A stretch of 64,000 bases of DNA from Paracnuella aquatica (GTDB lineage: Bacteria; Bacteroidota; Bacteroidia; Chitinophagales; Chitinophagaceae): assembly GCF_003332885.2 (NCBI RefSeq), contig NZ_QOWJ01000005.1, positions 1 through 64,000 of the forward strand. The letters are read 5' to 3'. Below are positions 36,669 through 44,479 of this stretch, in pieces (the first letter of the stretch is position 1; each line of letters starts with the position of its first letter). Below the pieces are notes generated by a model. That model was not told the origin of the DNA. It was given only the letters and a program-made list of their open reading frames with translations, and did not search any database. The position numbers were made by a program, and so were the translations under genes.

Positions 36669-37025
36669 TTATGCCTGTTCACCGCTTTTGGGCCACTGAA
36701 AATACAGGTCGTAATGTTTGCTGCAACCGGGATTAAAAGGCGCTGCGCAATGAGGACAAGTATGGTTGCTGTGCATGTATTGGTTGATGGTTAGCTCGGT
36801 GCCGCACATGCCGCACAATATTGCTTTGGTGTCCCACTCTGGTTGCGGCCACACTTGTGCTTTGTGGTCCGCAGCCGCTTGGTGGCAGGAGTAACAGGGA
36901 TAATAAGTGCCGCAGCATTTGAATTTAATGGCAATTATATCCAGCGCCGAGTGGTAATGCACACAACGGGTATGCGCATCCACTACTTCGCCCTTTACCT
37001 CGATCACTTCTTTTTGCTGCTGCAT
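36669..37025 (-). CDS. CHY-type zinc finger protein
   Basis: A 118-residue cytoplasmic protein rich in Cys and His. The order C-x-HY (RCVHYHSALDIIAIKF), CC-x-x-YYPCYSCH, then DHK, then CGMCGTELT and CPHCAAPFNPGC follows the CHY zinc-finger pattern. That domain is best known from plant/animal PIRH2-type E3 ligases and from the yeast mitochondrial import factor Hot13, and is sparsely found in bacteria. There is no RING domain. It ends 17 bases from the convergent T9SS cargo gene. The ATG at 37025 is preferred over an upstream TTG. Role unknown, possibly metal or redox handling. Confidence 0.85.
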   Translation of the reverse strand: MQQQKEVIEVKGEVVDAHTRCVHYHSALDIIAIKFKCCGTYYPCYSCHQAAADHKAQVWPQPEWDTKAILCGMCGTELTINQYMHSNHTCPHCAAPFNPGCSKHYDLYFQWPKSGEQA

Positions 37026-37153
37026 GACCCAAACATTTTGCACCTGCAAATAGCATAAATGTTTTTACAAAACCACTATTAACCGGTGATAAGTGCAACA
37101 AAAATCCGGAGCCATTATTGCAGGAACATAAATCAGGACAAATAAAAAACGTT

Positions 37154-37411
37154 ATGAATCAGGAGCAACAAACAACAGGCGCCAACGGTAAAATACAGCC
37201 CGCCGAAACCGGCAATGCCAGCAATCCGTCGCCGCAGCACAATGAGCTGGAACCCGCCAACAACAACCAGTTGCTGGATGAGCGTGCCGAAAAATACCTG
37301 CGCGAAGTGGCCAGCCCCGAAGATTACCCCGATGCCGAAGACCAGCAGGAGGCAGATAAAATCATTGAAGAAAACAAACCGGGCGACAGCGGCAAGCCGC
37401 TTGATCAATAA
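37154..37411 (+). CDS. Small acidic hydrophilic protein
   Basis: An 85-residue, highly charged and probably disordered protein (AENTGNASNPSPQ-like Asn/Pro/Gln-rich first half, then EKYLREVASPEDYPDAEDQQ). No motif recognised. The frame is open upstream to 37118, but the ATG at 37154 follows the AT-rich leader. It ends before a terminator shared with the convergent msrB. Confidence 0.65.
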   Translation: MNQEQQTTGANGKIQPAETGNASNPSPQHNELEPANNNQLLDERAEKYLREVASPEDYPDAEDQQEADKIIEENKPGDSGKPLDQ

Positions 37412-37473
37412 TTTGTTTTGCAGTTTGGTAAATGAGCAATGCAATTGAACAGCGGCTCTTTTTTTACAAGCAT

Positions 37474-37511
37474 AAAAAATGCCCCGGATGTATCAGTGTC
37501 CGGGGCATTTT
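37474..37511. terminator. Bidirectional terminator with duplicated right arm
   Basis: AATGCCCCGG (37478-37487) pairs with CCGGGGCATT (37500-37509), with an A-tract before and T-rich sequence after. The right arm and the following bases are then repeated: 37500-37522 and 37523-37544 are a 23-base tandem duplication that reaches into the msrB stop codon. Confidence 0.85.
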
Positions 37512-37535
37512 ATTAAATCTTTCCGGGGCATTTTA

Positions 37536-37970
37536 TTAAATCTTATTGAGCGATGCGGAGTTGATGCAGAAGCGTAATCCCGTGGGTGCCGGCCCGTCGG
37601 GGAACACGTGACCCAAATGTGCTTCGCAAACATTACAGAGCACCTCCACGCGGCGCATGCCATAGCTTGTATCCATTTTATAGCGGATCACGTCATCAGC
37701 CACCGGCTCGGTAAACGAAGGCCAGCCCGTGCCGGAATCAAACTTCAGCGAGGAGTCGAACAGCTCGGTGCCGCAGCACACACAGGCATAACGGCCAGGT
37801 GTATGCGCTTCGCAATATTCGCCGCTAAATGGCGCTTCTGTGCCGTGCTGGCGGGTAACGCGGTATTGCTCCGGCGTTAGCTGGGCCTTCCATTCCGCAT
37901 CGGTTTTATGCACCTGTTTGCCGGGTGCTTTATTGCTTTTGGTATAGTCTAAAACGTCGTTCCAATTCAT
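37536..37970 (-). CDS. msrB: Peptide-methionine (R)-S-oxide reductase MsrB
   Basis: A 144-residue enzyme reducing methionine-R-sulfoxide in proteins. The zinc site is C63-x-x-C66 (ACVCCG) and C112-x-x-C115 (LCNVC). The substrate site is [20 protein letters not shown], and the catalytic Cys135 is in RFCINSASL. Full length, no signal peptide, so cytoplasmic. The stop codon TAA (37536-37538) lies inside a 23-base tandem duplication of its own terminator, so the native 3' end may have been altered recently. Confidence 0.97.
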   Translation of the reverse strand: MNWNDVLDYTKSNKAPGKQVHKTDAEWKAQLTPEQYRVTRQHGTEAPFSGEYCEAHTPGRYACVCCGTELFDSSLKFDSGTGWPSFTEPVADDVIRYKMDTSYGMRRVEVLCNVCEAHLGHVFPDGPAPTGLRFCINSASLNKI

Positions 37971-38065
37971 ACACTAATTTTTAAAAAAAAATTTGTCAGG
38001 CAAATGGCAAAACACAAGGTGCAAAAATAGCAAAGCGTTGCGCTGCACATCCTGTTGGGCGCTTG

Positions 38066-38530
38066 TTAAAATATCCTGACCAGCAGCGAATACATGCCCC
38101 AGATAATAAGGCCGATAATGACGAACAGCAGGATGAGCACCGGCACGATCACTTTCCATGCACCGCCGCGGTGGCGGCCCTGCGCATAATATTGCTCCAT
38201 CAGGCGCATGTTGCGCAAATTGGCTTTGAACACAAAATCAAACAGGTCGCCGATCAGCGGGATGGCTCCAATGAGGGCATCGACCAGCACGTTCAGCACC
38301 ATCCGCGACAGCACATAGCCGCTGGCGCCGTTGTTGGCCATAATCCAGATCATATACCCCGACACGGCAAAAGTGGAGAGGTCGCCGGCGCCGGGTATCA
38401 ATCCCAAAATGCCATCCAGCCCAAACCGGAAATTGGTTCCCGGAATCCTGAACTGTGCATCCATCAACTTGGCCAGCCGCTGCACATGTTGCAGCCCTTT
38501 GTTTTGGGGTAATGCAGGTGTCATGCCCAT
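38066..38530 (-). CDS. DUF4112 membrane protein
   Basis: A protein of about 154 residues with the DUF4112 pattern: LMDAQFRIPGTNFRFGLDGI, LGLIPGAGDLSTFAVSGYMI, MVLNVLVDALIGAIPLIGDL and FDFVFKANLRN. A C-terminal transmembrane helix follows (IVPVLILLFVIIGLIIWGMY). The two PGxGD/PxxGD turns are the hallmark. Function unknown in the whole family. Start candidates ATG 38530 and 38524 are equally good. It lies downstream of the PAS kinase and is separated from it by a degenerate repeat. Confidence 0.88.
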   Translation of the reverse strand: MGMTPALPQNKGLQHVQRLAKLMDAQFRIPGTNFRFGLDGILGLIPGAGDLSTFAVSGYMIWIMANNGASGYVLSRMVLNVLVDALIGAIPLIGDLFDFVFKANLRNMRLMEQYYAQGRHRGGAWKVIVPVLILLFVIIGLIIWGMYSLLVRIF

Positions 38531-38562
38531 GTGTTTGCAAACATCGTGCAACGGGCGGAGAC

Positions 38563-38653
38563 AGAGACAATAGACAATAGACATCAGACATCAGACTTCA
38601 GACATCGGCCATCAAACATCATTCTTCGGTCTTCCGTCATCCGACTTCCGACT
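38563..38653. repeat. Degenerate word repeat that encroaches on the kinase 3' end
   Basis: A stretch of imperfect units (AGACATCAGACTTCAGACAT and variants, then TTCGGTCTTCCGTCATCCGA on the plus strand) covers the gap between the kinase stop and the DUF4112 start. It continues for about 14 codons into the kinase gene, where it encodes a hydrophilic tail. It resembles the other 3'-end arms of the window in layout but not in sequence. Confidence 0.65.
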
Positions 38654-41600
38654 TTCCTCCACCGGTAGTGTAACCGTAAACGTGGCGCCTTCGCCGGCCT
38701 TGCCGGCTGCGCGGATGCTGCCGCCGTGGCGTGCGGCAATTTTGCGGCAAAGCGCCAGGCCCAGGCCCGTGCCTTCAAACTTTTCGCGGGCATTGAGGCG
38801 GGTAAATGTTTTAAAGATTTTCTCGGCGTGCTCCTGGTTAAAACCAATACCGTTATCCGAAACCGAAATGGCCGCCATGCCTGCACCGGCATCTGAAGCA
38901 TGAACGCGGATTTGCGGCTTTTGGCCTGGTTGTGCAAACTTCAGCGAGTTGTTGAGCAGGTTGTAAAAAAGCTGGTACAGCAAACTGGGCTGCCCTTTGA
39001 TCACCGGCATCGGCTCCACATGTATCTGTGCTTCTTTTTCCTGGATGGTGAGTTCAAGATCGGCAATGATCTGGTCCAGCACCTGGGCTAGGGGCACCGG
39101 CGTGGGTTTTAGCTCGGCAGCGTCCAGTTGCGAGTATTCCAGCACGCCATCGATCATGCTGTAAATACGTTCGGTGGCTTCGTCTATTTTGGTTAAAAAA
39201 TGCTGCGCCCTTGGCGGCATGTCTGTGCCCAGTTCATCCTGCAGGCGGCTGGCAAATGTCTTTATTTTCCGCACGGGTTCTTTTAAGTCGTGGCTGGCCA
39301 CATGCGCAAACTGCTGCAGGTCTTCGTTGGATCGCTGCAGTTCGGAGGCTTGTTGCTGCAGCGTTTTGTTTACCCGGCGTAGCTCCTGTGTGCGGGCAGC
39401 TACCTGCTCTTCCAAGAGTGCCGAAACGTCTTTAAAATGCTGGATTTCGTTGGCAGCGCCAATCCATGAAATCACTTCGCCCTCCTGGTTCAGCAGCGGC
39501 TGCGTTTTGGAACCAAACCAGCGGTAGCTGCCATCGCTGGCCCGCAGGCGGTATTCAATTTCCAGCGGTTCTTTGTTGGCCTTGGATACGGCCCATTTAT
39601 CCATCATCTCCTGCCGGTCGTCGGGGTGCACACAATGGATATATCCCTCGCGGGCATCTTCCTTTTGCTGCCCGGTATATTGGGTCCACTGGTCACTGAT
39701 GTAATCGATCAGGCCATCGTTTCTTGATATCCAGGTAATCTGCGGAATGGTGTTGGTCAGAAGCCTGAACCGTTCTTCGCTCAGTTGCAGCCCCAGCGCC
39801 ACTTTCTTTTCTTCGGTAATATCCCGCACCTCGATTACCGTGCCCATGGGCTTGCCGCCAACAATGATGGGGCTGGCTGTAAAAGCAACCGGGTAAAAAT
39901 GCCCTGCCCTATGGCGGAACATTTCTTCGCCCCTGGTGCGGCGACCCTGCACTAAGGCCTGGTCTATCGGGCTTTCTTCAATGGGATAGGGGCGGCCATC
40001 GGCGTAGGTGGGGTTTACAACATTGTGCAGCGACCGGCCCTGCAGATCTTCCAGCCGGTAGCCCGTCATTTTTTCGGCCTGCTCGTTTATGTAAATACAC
40101 TGGTGTTGTTCGTTCATCAGAAACAGGGCAAATGACGTGTTGCCGGTAACGGTTTCCAATAGCTGCTTTTGATACAACAGCGCCTGCTGGTTTTCCTTGA
40201 ACGTGGTAATATCTTTTATGGTGCCGATGATGCGGGTAGGCCTGCCCGATCCGTTGTGTACTGCTTTGCCGGCCATGCGCACCCAGCGCAGCTGCCCCGA
40301 TTTGACGCGGCGGTGCCTTGCCTCGTAAGTAAACGTGTCTTTTTGGCCTTCCAGCACCGGCCGCACCTGCGCCAGTGCCTGCTCCACATCGTCTTCGTGG
40401 GTGAGGCCCCGGGTTTTTTCAAAAAACCAGGGTTCATCCGGGTCCAGTTCCAGCAGGGCTCGGGTGCTGGCCGAAAGTTCCACCTCGTTGGTCAGTGTGT
40501 TCCACTCCCAGGTGCCCATATTGTTGGCTTCAATGGCAATACGCCAGCGCAATTCGGCTTCAGCCACCTGTTGCTGGTGGCTGCGTTGGCTGGTCACATC
40601 TACACTGATGCCAAAGATGGTTTCGGGGTTTCCGGCTGCATCACGGTAGCCCCTGATTTTTGAAAAGATCCACCTTATTTTACCAGACGGTTGCACGATG
40701 CGGTATTCCAACTCTACGTCATCGATCGATTGAAACAAGGGTGCCGCCTGTTCCGCCACAAATTCCCGGTCATCGGGATGTACCATAGCAGTCCACTCAG
40801 GAGTGGTGCCGCCAAAACTGCCTTCGGCAAGCCCGTGCATGGCTTCCAGTTCTTTCGACCAAACCAGTTGCCCTGTTTTTGCATTGCCCTGCCAGGTGCC
40901 AATTTGAGCGGCACTGAGGGCCATGCCCAGTTGCGTTTGCGACATCAACAACTGCAGGTCGCGTTCCCTGATTTCTTCAGCAGCTTTTTTCTGGTCGTCA
41001 ATATCGGTAAGGGTGCCAAACCATTTCAACACGCGGCCATCAGCGCCGCGGTAGGGGAAAGCCCGGTTGAGGTGCCACCGGTATTGGCCGTCATTTTTTC
41101 GTGCCCGGTGCTCCGACTGAAACGCGTTGCCGTTGGCCATTGCTTCGGTCCATGCCTGCAGGGTGGCGGGCAGGTCTTCGGGGTGCACCATATTTACCCA
41201 AACCCAACTGCCATCGGCTTGTTGCTCCACGCCCATGTACTCGTCGATGCGGCGGTTAAAAAACACCACCGTTCCATCGGCTTCTGCCATCCAAACCAGT
41301 TGGGGCATGGCGTCGGTCATTTGCTCCATCTGGTGCGATTTTGCTTCGCAGCGTTGCTGCAGTTGCACCAGCCGGGTTACTTCGTGGGCAAAAATCACCA
41401 ACCCCGGCAAGGGCGGCGAGGCTTCCTGCAAGAGGGAAATGGTCAGGTCAAAAAAACGTTCGGGTGTATCGGCCGTGCCCGGCATTGGCAGCGGTGTGGA
41501 TTGATAGGAGAGTGGTGCGCCAGTTTGCTGTACCTGCTGAAAAGCATTGGGCAGCAGCGTATGCCGCCAATTGGGAAACAGCTCAAAAAGCGGCTGATCT

Positions 41601-41800
41601 TTTATTTCAACCCAATTTTTACCCAACAGGTTACTGCCTGCGCTGTTGATAAAATCGATGCGGTAATGAGCATCCCGCACCACCACAATGGCATACGGAA
41701 GTAACCCAAAGTAGGGGTACAGTAGTTGTTGCTCCGTGGATGCGTTACCGTTGTTTTCTGTTCCTGGATCTGTGTAGCTAGGCTCGTCCGGAAACTGCAT
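38612..41800 (-). CDS. Soluble multi-PAS sensor histidine kinase
   Basis: A 1062-residue cytoplasmic kinase. Six PAS/PAC units can be traced at about residues 28-140, 160-285, 295-415, 420-545, 555-675 and 680-805 (for example MPQLVWMAEADGTVVFFNRR, IGTWQGNAKTGQLVW and QITWISRNDGLIDYISDQW). A coiled coil is followed by HisKA (VASHDLKEPVRKIKTFASRL) and HATPase_c (DNGIGFNQEHAEKIFKTFTR, then GTGLGLALCRKIAARHGG). No transmembrane helix and no receiver domain, so it probably senses an intracellular signal or redox state. The last residues (RKSDDGRPKNDV) derive from an intergenic-type repeat. Confidence 0.94.
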   Translation of the reverse strand: MQFPDEPSYTDPGTENNGNASTEQQLLYPYFGLLPYAIVVVRDAHYRIDFINSAGSNLLGKNWVEIKDQPLFELFPNWRHTLLPNAFQQVQQTGAPLSYQSTPLPMPGTADTPERFFDLTISLLQEASPPLPGLVIFAHEVTRLVQLQQRCEAKSHQMEQMTDAMPQLVWMAEADGTVVFFNRRIDEYMGVEQQADGSWVWVNMVHPEDLPATLQAWTEAMANGNAFQSEHRARKNDGQYRWHLNRAFPYRGADGRVLKWFGTLTDIDDQKKAAEEIRERDLQLLMSQTQLGMALSAAQIGTWQGNAKTGQLVWSKELEAMHGLAEGSFGGTTPEWTAMVHPDDREFVAEQAAPLFQSIDDVELEYRIVQPSGKIRWIFSKIRGYRDAAGNPETIFGISVDVTSQRSHQQQVAEAELRWRIAIEANNMGTWEWNTLTNEVELSASTRALLELDPDEPWFFEKTRGLTHEDDVEQALAQVRPVLEGQKDTFTYEARHRRVKSGQLRWVRMAGKAVHNGSGRPTRIIGTIKDITTFKENQQALLYQKQLLETVTGNTSFALFLMNEQHQCIYINEQAEKMTGYRLEDLQGRSLHNVVNPTYADGRPYPIEESPIDQALVQGRRTRGEEMFRHRAGHFYPVAFTASPIIVGGKPMGTVIEVRDITEEKKVALGLQLSEERFRLLTNTIPQITWISRNDGLIDYISDQWTQYTGQQKEDAREGYIHCVHPDDRQEMMDKWAVSKANKEPLEIEYRLRASDGSYRWFGSKTQPLLNQEGEVISWIGAANEIQHFKDVSALLEEQVAARTQELRRVNKTLQQQASELQRSNEDLQQFAHVASHDLKEPVRKIKTFASRLQDELGTDMPPRAQHFLTKIDEATERIYSMIDGVLEYSQLDAAELKPTPVPLAQVLDQIIADLELTIQEKEAQIHVEPMPVIKGQPSLLYQLFYNLLNNSLKFAQPGQKPQIRVHASDAGAGMAAISVSDNGIGFNQEHAEKIFKTFTRLNAREKFEGTGLGLALCRKIAARHGGSIRAAGKAGEGATFTVTLPVEESRKSDDGRPKNDV

Positions 41801-41972
41801 AAAGATGGGTGACCAAGCAATTGCTTTGCCTTTTAAATGTAATCATTTACCGGGCAATTGCATAGCCCGGACGGCAGCTATATTGGTTTAATTTTCCGGT
41901 GTAGTGACGGAGGCAATTCATTTATTTATTCCCTTTCGGCGGCACTTGCACCGGGGGCTTTAATTTTACTGC

Positions 41973-42833
41973 ATGAAGTATTTTGAAGAACAGTTGCGGC
42001 ACCTGGTGGCGGCTGCGTTGCAGGAAGATGTGGGCAGCGGCGACCACTCGACGTTGTGCTGCATTCCGGCCGATAAAATGGGCAGGGCTGTATTGAAAAT
42101 AAAACAAGATGGCGTGCTGGCAGGCATGGCTGTAGCGGAACAGATTTTCCGTTGGCAAACGCCTAAACTGCAGTTTACAGCGCACAAAGCGGATGGCGAT
42201 GACATGCAGGCCGGCGAAACCGCTTTTGAACTGGAAGCGCCTATTCATACCATTCTGCAATGCGAACGGCTGGTGCTCAACATCATGCAGCGCATGAGCG
42301 GCATTGCAACCCTTACCCGCACTTATACCGACCGGCTGAAAGCGTACAAGACCGGGCTGTTGGATACCCGCAAAACAACTCCCAATTTCCGGCTGCTGGA
42401 AAAAGAAGCAGTGCGTATTGGCGGCGGCATCAACCACCGGTTTGGCCTGTACGATATGATCATGCTGAAGGACAACCATATTGATTATGCAGGCGGGCTG
42501 GAAGAGGCCATTGGCAGGGCATACGATTACGTGGTGCGGTATCATCCGCACCTAAAAATTGAAGTGGAAACCCGCTCGCTGCAGGATGTGCAAAAAGTAC
42601 TGGAAATTGGCCAGGGCAAAGTGTTCCGGCTGATGCTGGACAACTTTGAACCGGCCCAGGTAGCCGAAGCGGTGCGCCTGATTGGCGATGCATTTGAAAC
42701 CGAAGCCAGCGGCGGCATCAACCTCGATAACATTGAAGCATATGCGCAAACGGGTGTTACTTATGTATCGGTAGGCGGGTTGATTCACCAGGCCAAAAGC
42801 CTGGACCTGAGTTTGAAAGCAGTGATTGTGTAA
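41973..42833 (+). CDS. nadC: Nicotinate-nucleotide pyrophosphorylase (quinolinate phosphoribosyltransferase)
   Basis: A 286-residue enzyme of de novo NAD synthesis: quinolinate plus PRPP gives nicotinate mononucleotide, CO2 and PPi. The family blocks are complete: LQEDVGSGDHSTLCCIPA, LDTRKTTPNFRLLEKEAVRI, GGGINHRFGLYDMIMLKDNH, and EVETRSLQDV, LMLDNFEPAQV, EASGGINLDNI. Normal length. nadE, which completes NAD synthesis, is 5.4 kb downstream in this window; nadA and nadB are not present. Its stop is followed after 3 bases by a long inverted repeat. Confidence 0.97.
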   Translation: MKYFEEQLRHLVAAALQEDVGSGDHSTLCCIPADKMGRAVLKIKQDGVLAGMAVAEQIFRWQTPKLQFTAHKADGDDMQAGETAFELEAPIHTILQCERLVLNIMQRMSGIATLTRTYTDRLKAYKTGLLDTRKTTPNFRLLEKEAVRIGGGINHRFGLYDMIMLKDNHIDYAGGLEEAIGRAYDYVVRYHPHLKIEVETRSLQDVQKVLEIGQGKVFRLMLDNFEPAQVAEAVRLIGDAFETEASGGINLDNIEAYAQTGVTYVSVGGLIHQAKSLDLSLKAVIV

Positions 42834-42836
42834 AAG

Positions 42837-42934
42837 GATTGACGATTTTGGATTGACGATGTACGATTGAGGAAATGCCTTCGTATTTAAACATGCCCTT
42901 TGTGCATCAAATCGTCAATCCAAAATCGTCAATC
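42837..42934. repeat. Perfect 24-bp inverted repeat filling the nadC-SUI1 gap (class A arms)
   Basis: The left arm 42837-42860 (starting GATTGACGATTTTGGATTGA) and right arm 42911-42934 (ATCGTCAATCCAAAATCGTC, then AATC) are exact reverse complements with a 50-base spacer. The arm is itself a tandem of GATTGACGAT words. The same arm class occurs at 60257-60373. It starts 4 bases after the nadC stop and ends 14 bases before the next start codon. Confidence 0.92.
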
Positions 42935-42948
42935 GTAAATTAAAAAGG

Positions 42949-43302
42949 GTGAGTAAAAAAAACAAAAGCGATAAACACGGGTTTGTGTACAGCACCGATC
43001 CCAATTTTAAGTTTGAAGCGGAAGACAGCGGCGCACCGGCCCAAACAGCAGCACCGGCACAGCAAAAGCTGCGGGTGTGGCTCGAAACCAAACAGCGCGG
43101 CGGCAAGCCCGCCACAGTGATCACCGGTTTTTCGGGGCTTGATGAGGACCTGGAGGAGCTGGGTAAAAAACTAAAAACGCATTGCGGCACCGGCGGCTCG
43201 GTGAAAGATGGTGAGGTTATCATCCAGGGCGACCAGCGTGATAAAGTATTGGCCTGGCTGCTGAAGCAAGGTTATACCGGCACTAAAAAAGCAGGCGGAT
43301 GA
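42949..43302 (+). CDS. Translation initiation factor eIF1/SUI1-family protein (YciH-like)
   Basis: A 117-residue protein with a charged N-terminal extension and a C-terminal SUI1 domain: KLRVWLETKQRGGKPATVIT, LDEDLEELGKKLKTHCGTGG, VKDGEVIIQGDQRDKVLAWL. The GTG start at 42949 is preceded by a good AAAGGG, and no suitable ATG exists, which decides the start. YciH-type proteins bind the small ribosomal subunit and act on initiation fidelity, though their need in bacteria is modest. It overlaps the next gene by 4 bases. Confidence 0.93.
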   Translation: MSKKNKSDKHGFVYSTDPNFKFEAEDSGAPAQTAAPAQQKLRVWLETKQRGGKPATVITGFSGLDEDLEELGKKLKTHCGTGGSVKDGEVIIQGDQRDKVLAWLLKQGYTGTKKAGG

Positions 43303-43496
43303 TGCCGGTGCTGGTTGGCGCCGCAGCTACCTGCGGCCTGGTGGGCATTGTAAGCTATGCGCTTTTTGCACGTGCCCACACCAAGCACGATGAAGCGGCT
43401 GAAGCCTTTTACCTGCGGGTGCATTACATCTCGCTTTTTTTGCTGTTTGCTATTGGTGTGATCATTATGTTTTATCTGGGGGAGTATTCGGATTAG
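43299..43496 (+). CDS. Small two-helix membrane protein
   Basis: A 65-residue protein with two hydrophobic helices (VLVGAAATCGLVGIVSYALF and YISLFLLFAIGVIIMFYLG) joined by a charged loop (ARAHTKHDEAAEAFYLRVH). It overlaps the SUI1 gene stop by 4 bases (ATGA), so it is translationally coupled. No function recognised. Confidence 0.7.
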   Translation: MMPVLVGAAATCGLVGIVSYALFARAHTKHDEAAEAFYLRVHYISLFLLFAIGVIIMFYLGEYSD

Positions 43497-43580
43497 GAAT
43501 ATTGCATTGGTGTAAAATCTTCTGTCATCGACAGCAATTACAACCAGTATGGATAATCGCTTTTTTCTAAAAAACCACCA

Positions 43581-44054
43581 ATGGAAAATTCCGAGCAAAT
43601 GGCCAATCGTTTCAGGGAAGTGATCCTGAATGGAACATGGATTGCCAATACAAATTACAGGCAAGAATTAACTGGTTTGAATTGGGAAATTGCAACAAAG
43701 CCTGTTAGCTCTTTAAATACAATAGCTGTATTGGCACAGCATATACACTACTACATCAAAGGTGTACTACAAGTGCTTAAAGGCGGAAGCCTGGACATAA
43801 GGGATCAATTTAGTTTTGATTTTCCGCCCTTTCAATCGCAGCAGGATTGGGATAATTTCCTAACCACATTCTGGAACGACGCTGATGAATTTGCTGCGCT
43901 GGTTGAACAAATGCCGGATGAAAAATTAGCGCAGGTTTTTGCGGCTGAACGATACGGTACATATCGACGCAACATCGAAGCAATGATTGAACACAGCTAT
44001 TATCATCTAGGTCAGATTGTGTTGATCAAAAAGCTTTTGCTCGCCAGCAAATAA
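43581..44054 (+). CDS. DinB-like (DUF1572-type) four-helix metal-binding protein
   Basis: A 157-residue protein of the DinB superfamily. Helix patterns and spaced histidines (VLAQHIHYYIKGVLQVLKGG and EAMIEHSYYHLGQIVLIKKL) correspond to the three-His metal site of this fold. DinB-type proteins include bacillithiol or mycothiol transferases and others without a known role. The gene is visibly more AT-rich than its neighbours. It is single and followed by a palindromic repeat region. Confidence 0.85.
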   Translation: MENSEQMANRFREVILNGTWIANTNYRQELTGLNWEIATKPVSSLNTIAVLAQHIHYYIKGVLQVLKGGSLDIRDQFSFDFPPFQSQQDWDNFLTTFWNDADEFAALVEQMPDEKLAQVFAAERYGTYRRNIEAMIEHSYYHLGQIVLIKKLLLASK

Positions 44055-44238
44055 TTGCGGCCGCAATTGATTAATAAAGTAAAGAATAAAGACACTATCG
44101 ATCATAACTAAATGCCTGCACAGCAGTGCTATGTAATAGCCGTGTAAGACCCAATAATTCTTTATAAAGATCTTACAGCCACTTAAAGAACTTTCCCACC
44201 AAACCGCTATCTAGGTAGTGCCCTTTCAAGCGGCGTAT

Positions 44239-44323
44239 GTCATGCCGAACTTGTTTTGGCATCCCCTTTATATTATAAAAGCTCCCAAGGTTGCAGGAGA
44301 TGCCGAAACAAGTTCGGCATGAC
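44239..44323. repeat. Palindromic repeat, GTCATGCCGAAC class, copy 1
   Basis: The left arm 44239-44263 (starting GTCATGCCGAACTTGTTTTG) and right arm 44299-44323 (ending AAGTTCGGCATGAC) are complementary at 24 of 25 positions, with a 35-base spacer. The same class, perfect over 30 bp, recurs at 46783-46867. The rest of 44055-44479 holds a terminator (44382) and a single class B arm (44438), but no gene. Confidence 0.9.
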
Positions 44324-44381
44324 AACCCTAAGGTTTGGAAACACATCTTGATGGCTCATTGCTACCATCTTCTACAAATAA

Positions 44382-44411
44382 CAAAGGGAATGCACCACTG
44401 CATTCCCTTTG
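44382..44411 (-). terminator. Rho-independent terminator of icd
   Basis: A perfect 13-bp stem (CAAAGGGAATGCA with TGCATTCCCTTTG) around a 4-base loop. On the minus strand it is followed by a T-rich tail (complement of 44370-44381). It lies about 70 bases downstream of the icd stop, with the repeat arm in between. Confidence 0.85.
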
Positions 44412-44437
44412 CCTATCATGATCAGTTGTTGACTCTG

Positions 44438-44479
44438 CTAACTACTAACTGTCAACTACCAACTATCAACTGTCATCTG
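44438..44479. repeat. Single class B arm abutting the icd stop codon
   Basis: The plus strand reads TCAACTACCAACTATCAACT at 44452-44471 within a longer degenerate stretch. In the sense of icd it is a GTTGATAGTTGGTAGTTGA-type sequence starting at its TAA (44480-44482). It is the same class as the arms around the four-helix-bundle gene at 51.2-51.6 kb, but has no partner arm here. Confidence 0.8.

Noticed and set aside
40691-41704. A 337-codon plus-strand frame opposite the PAS kinase
   Set aside because: It lies entirely antisense to a well-supported gene and its protein is His/Gln/Pro-rich without domains; a shadow of the kinase codons.
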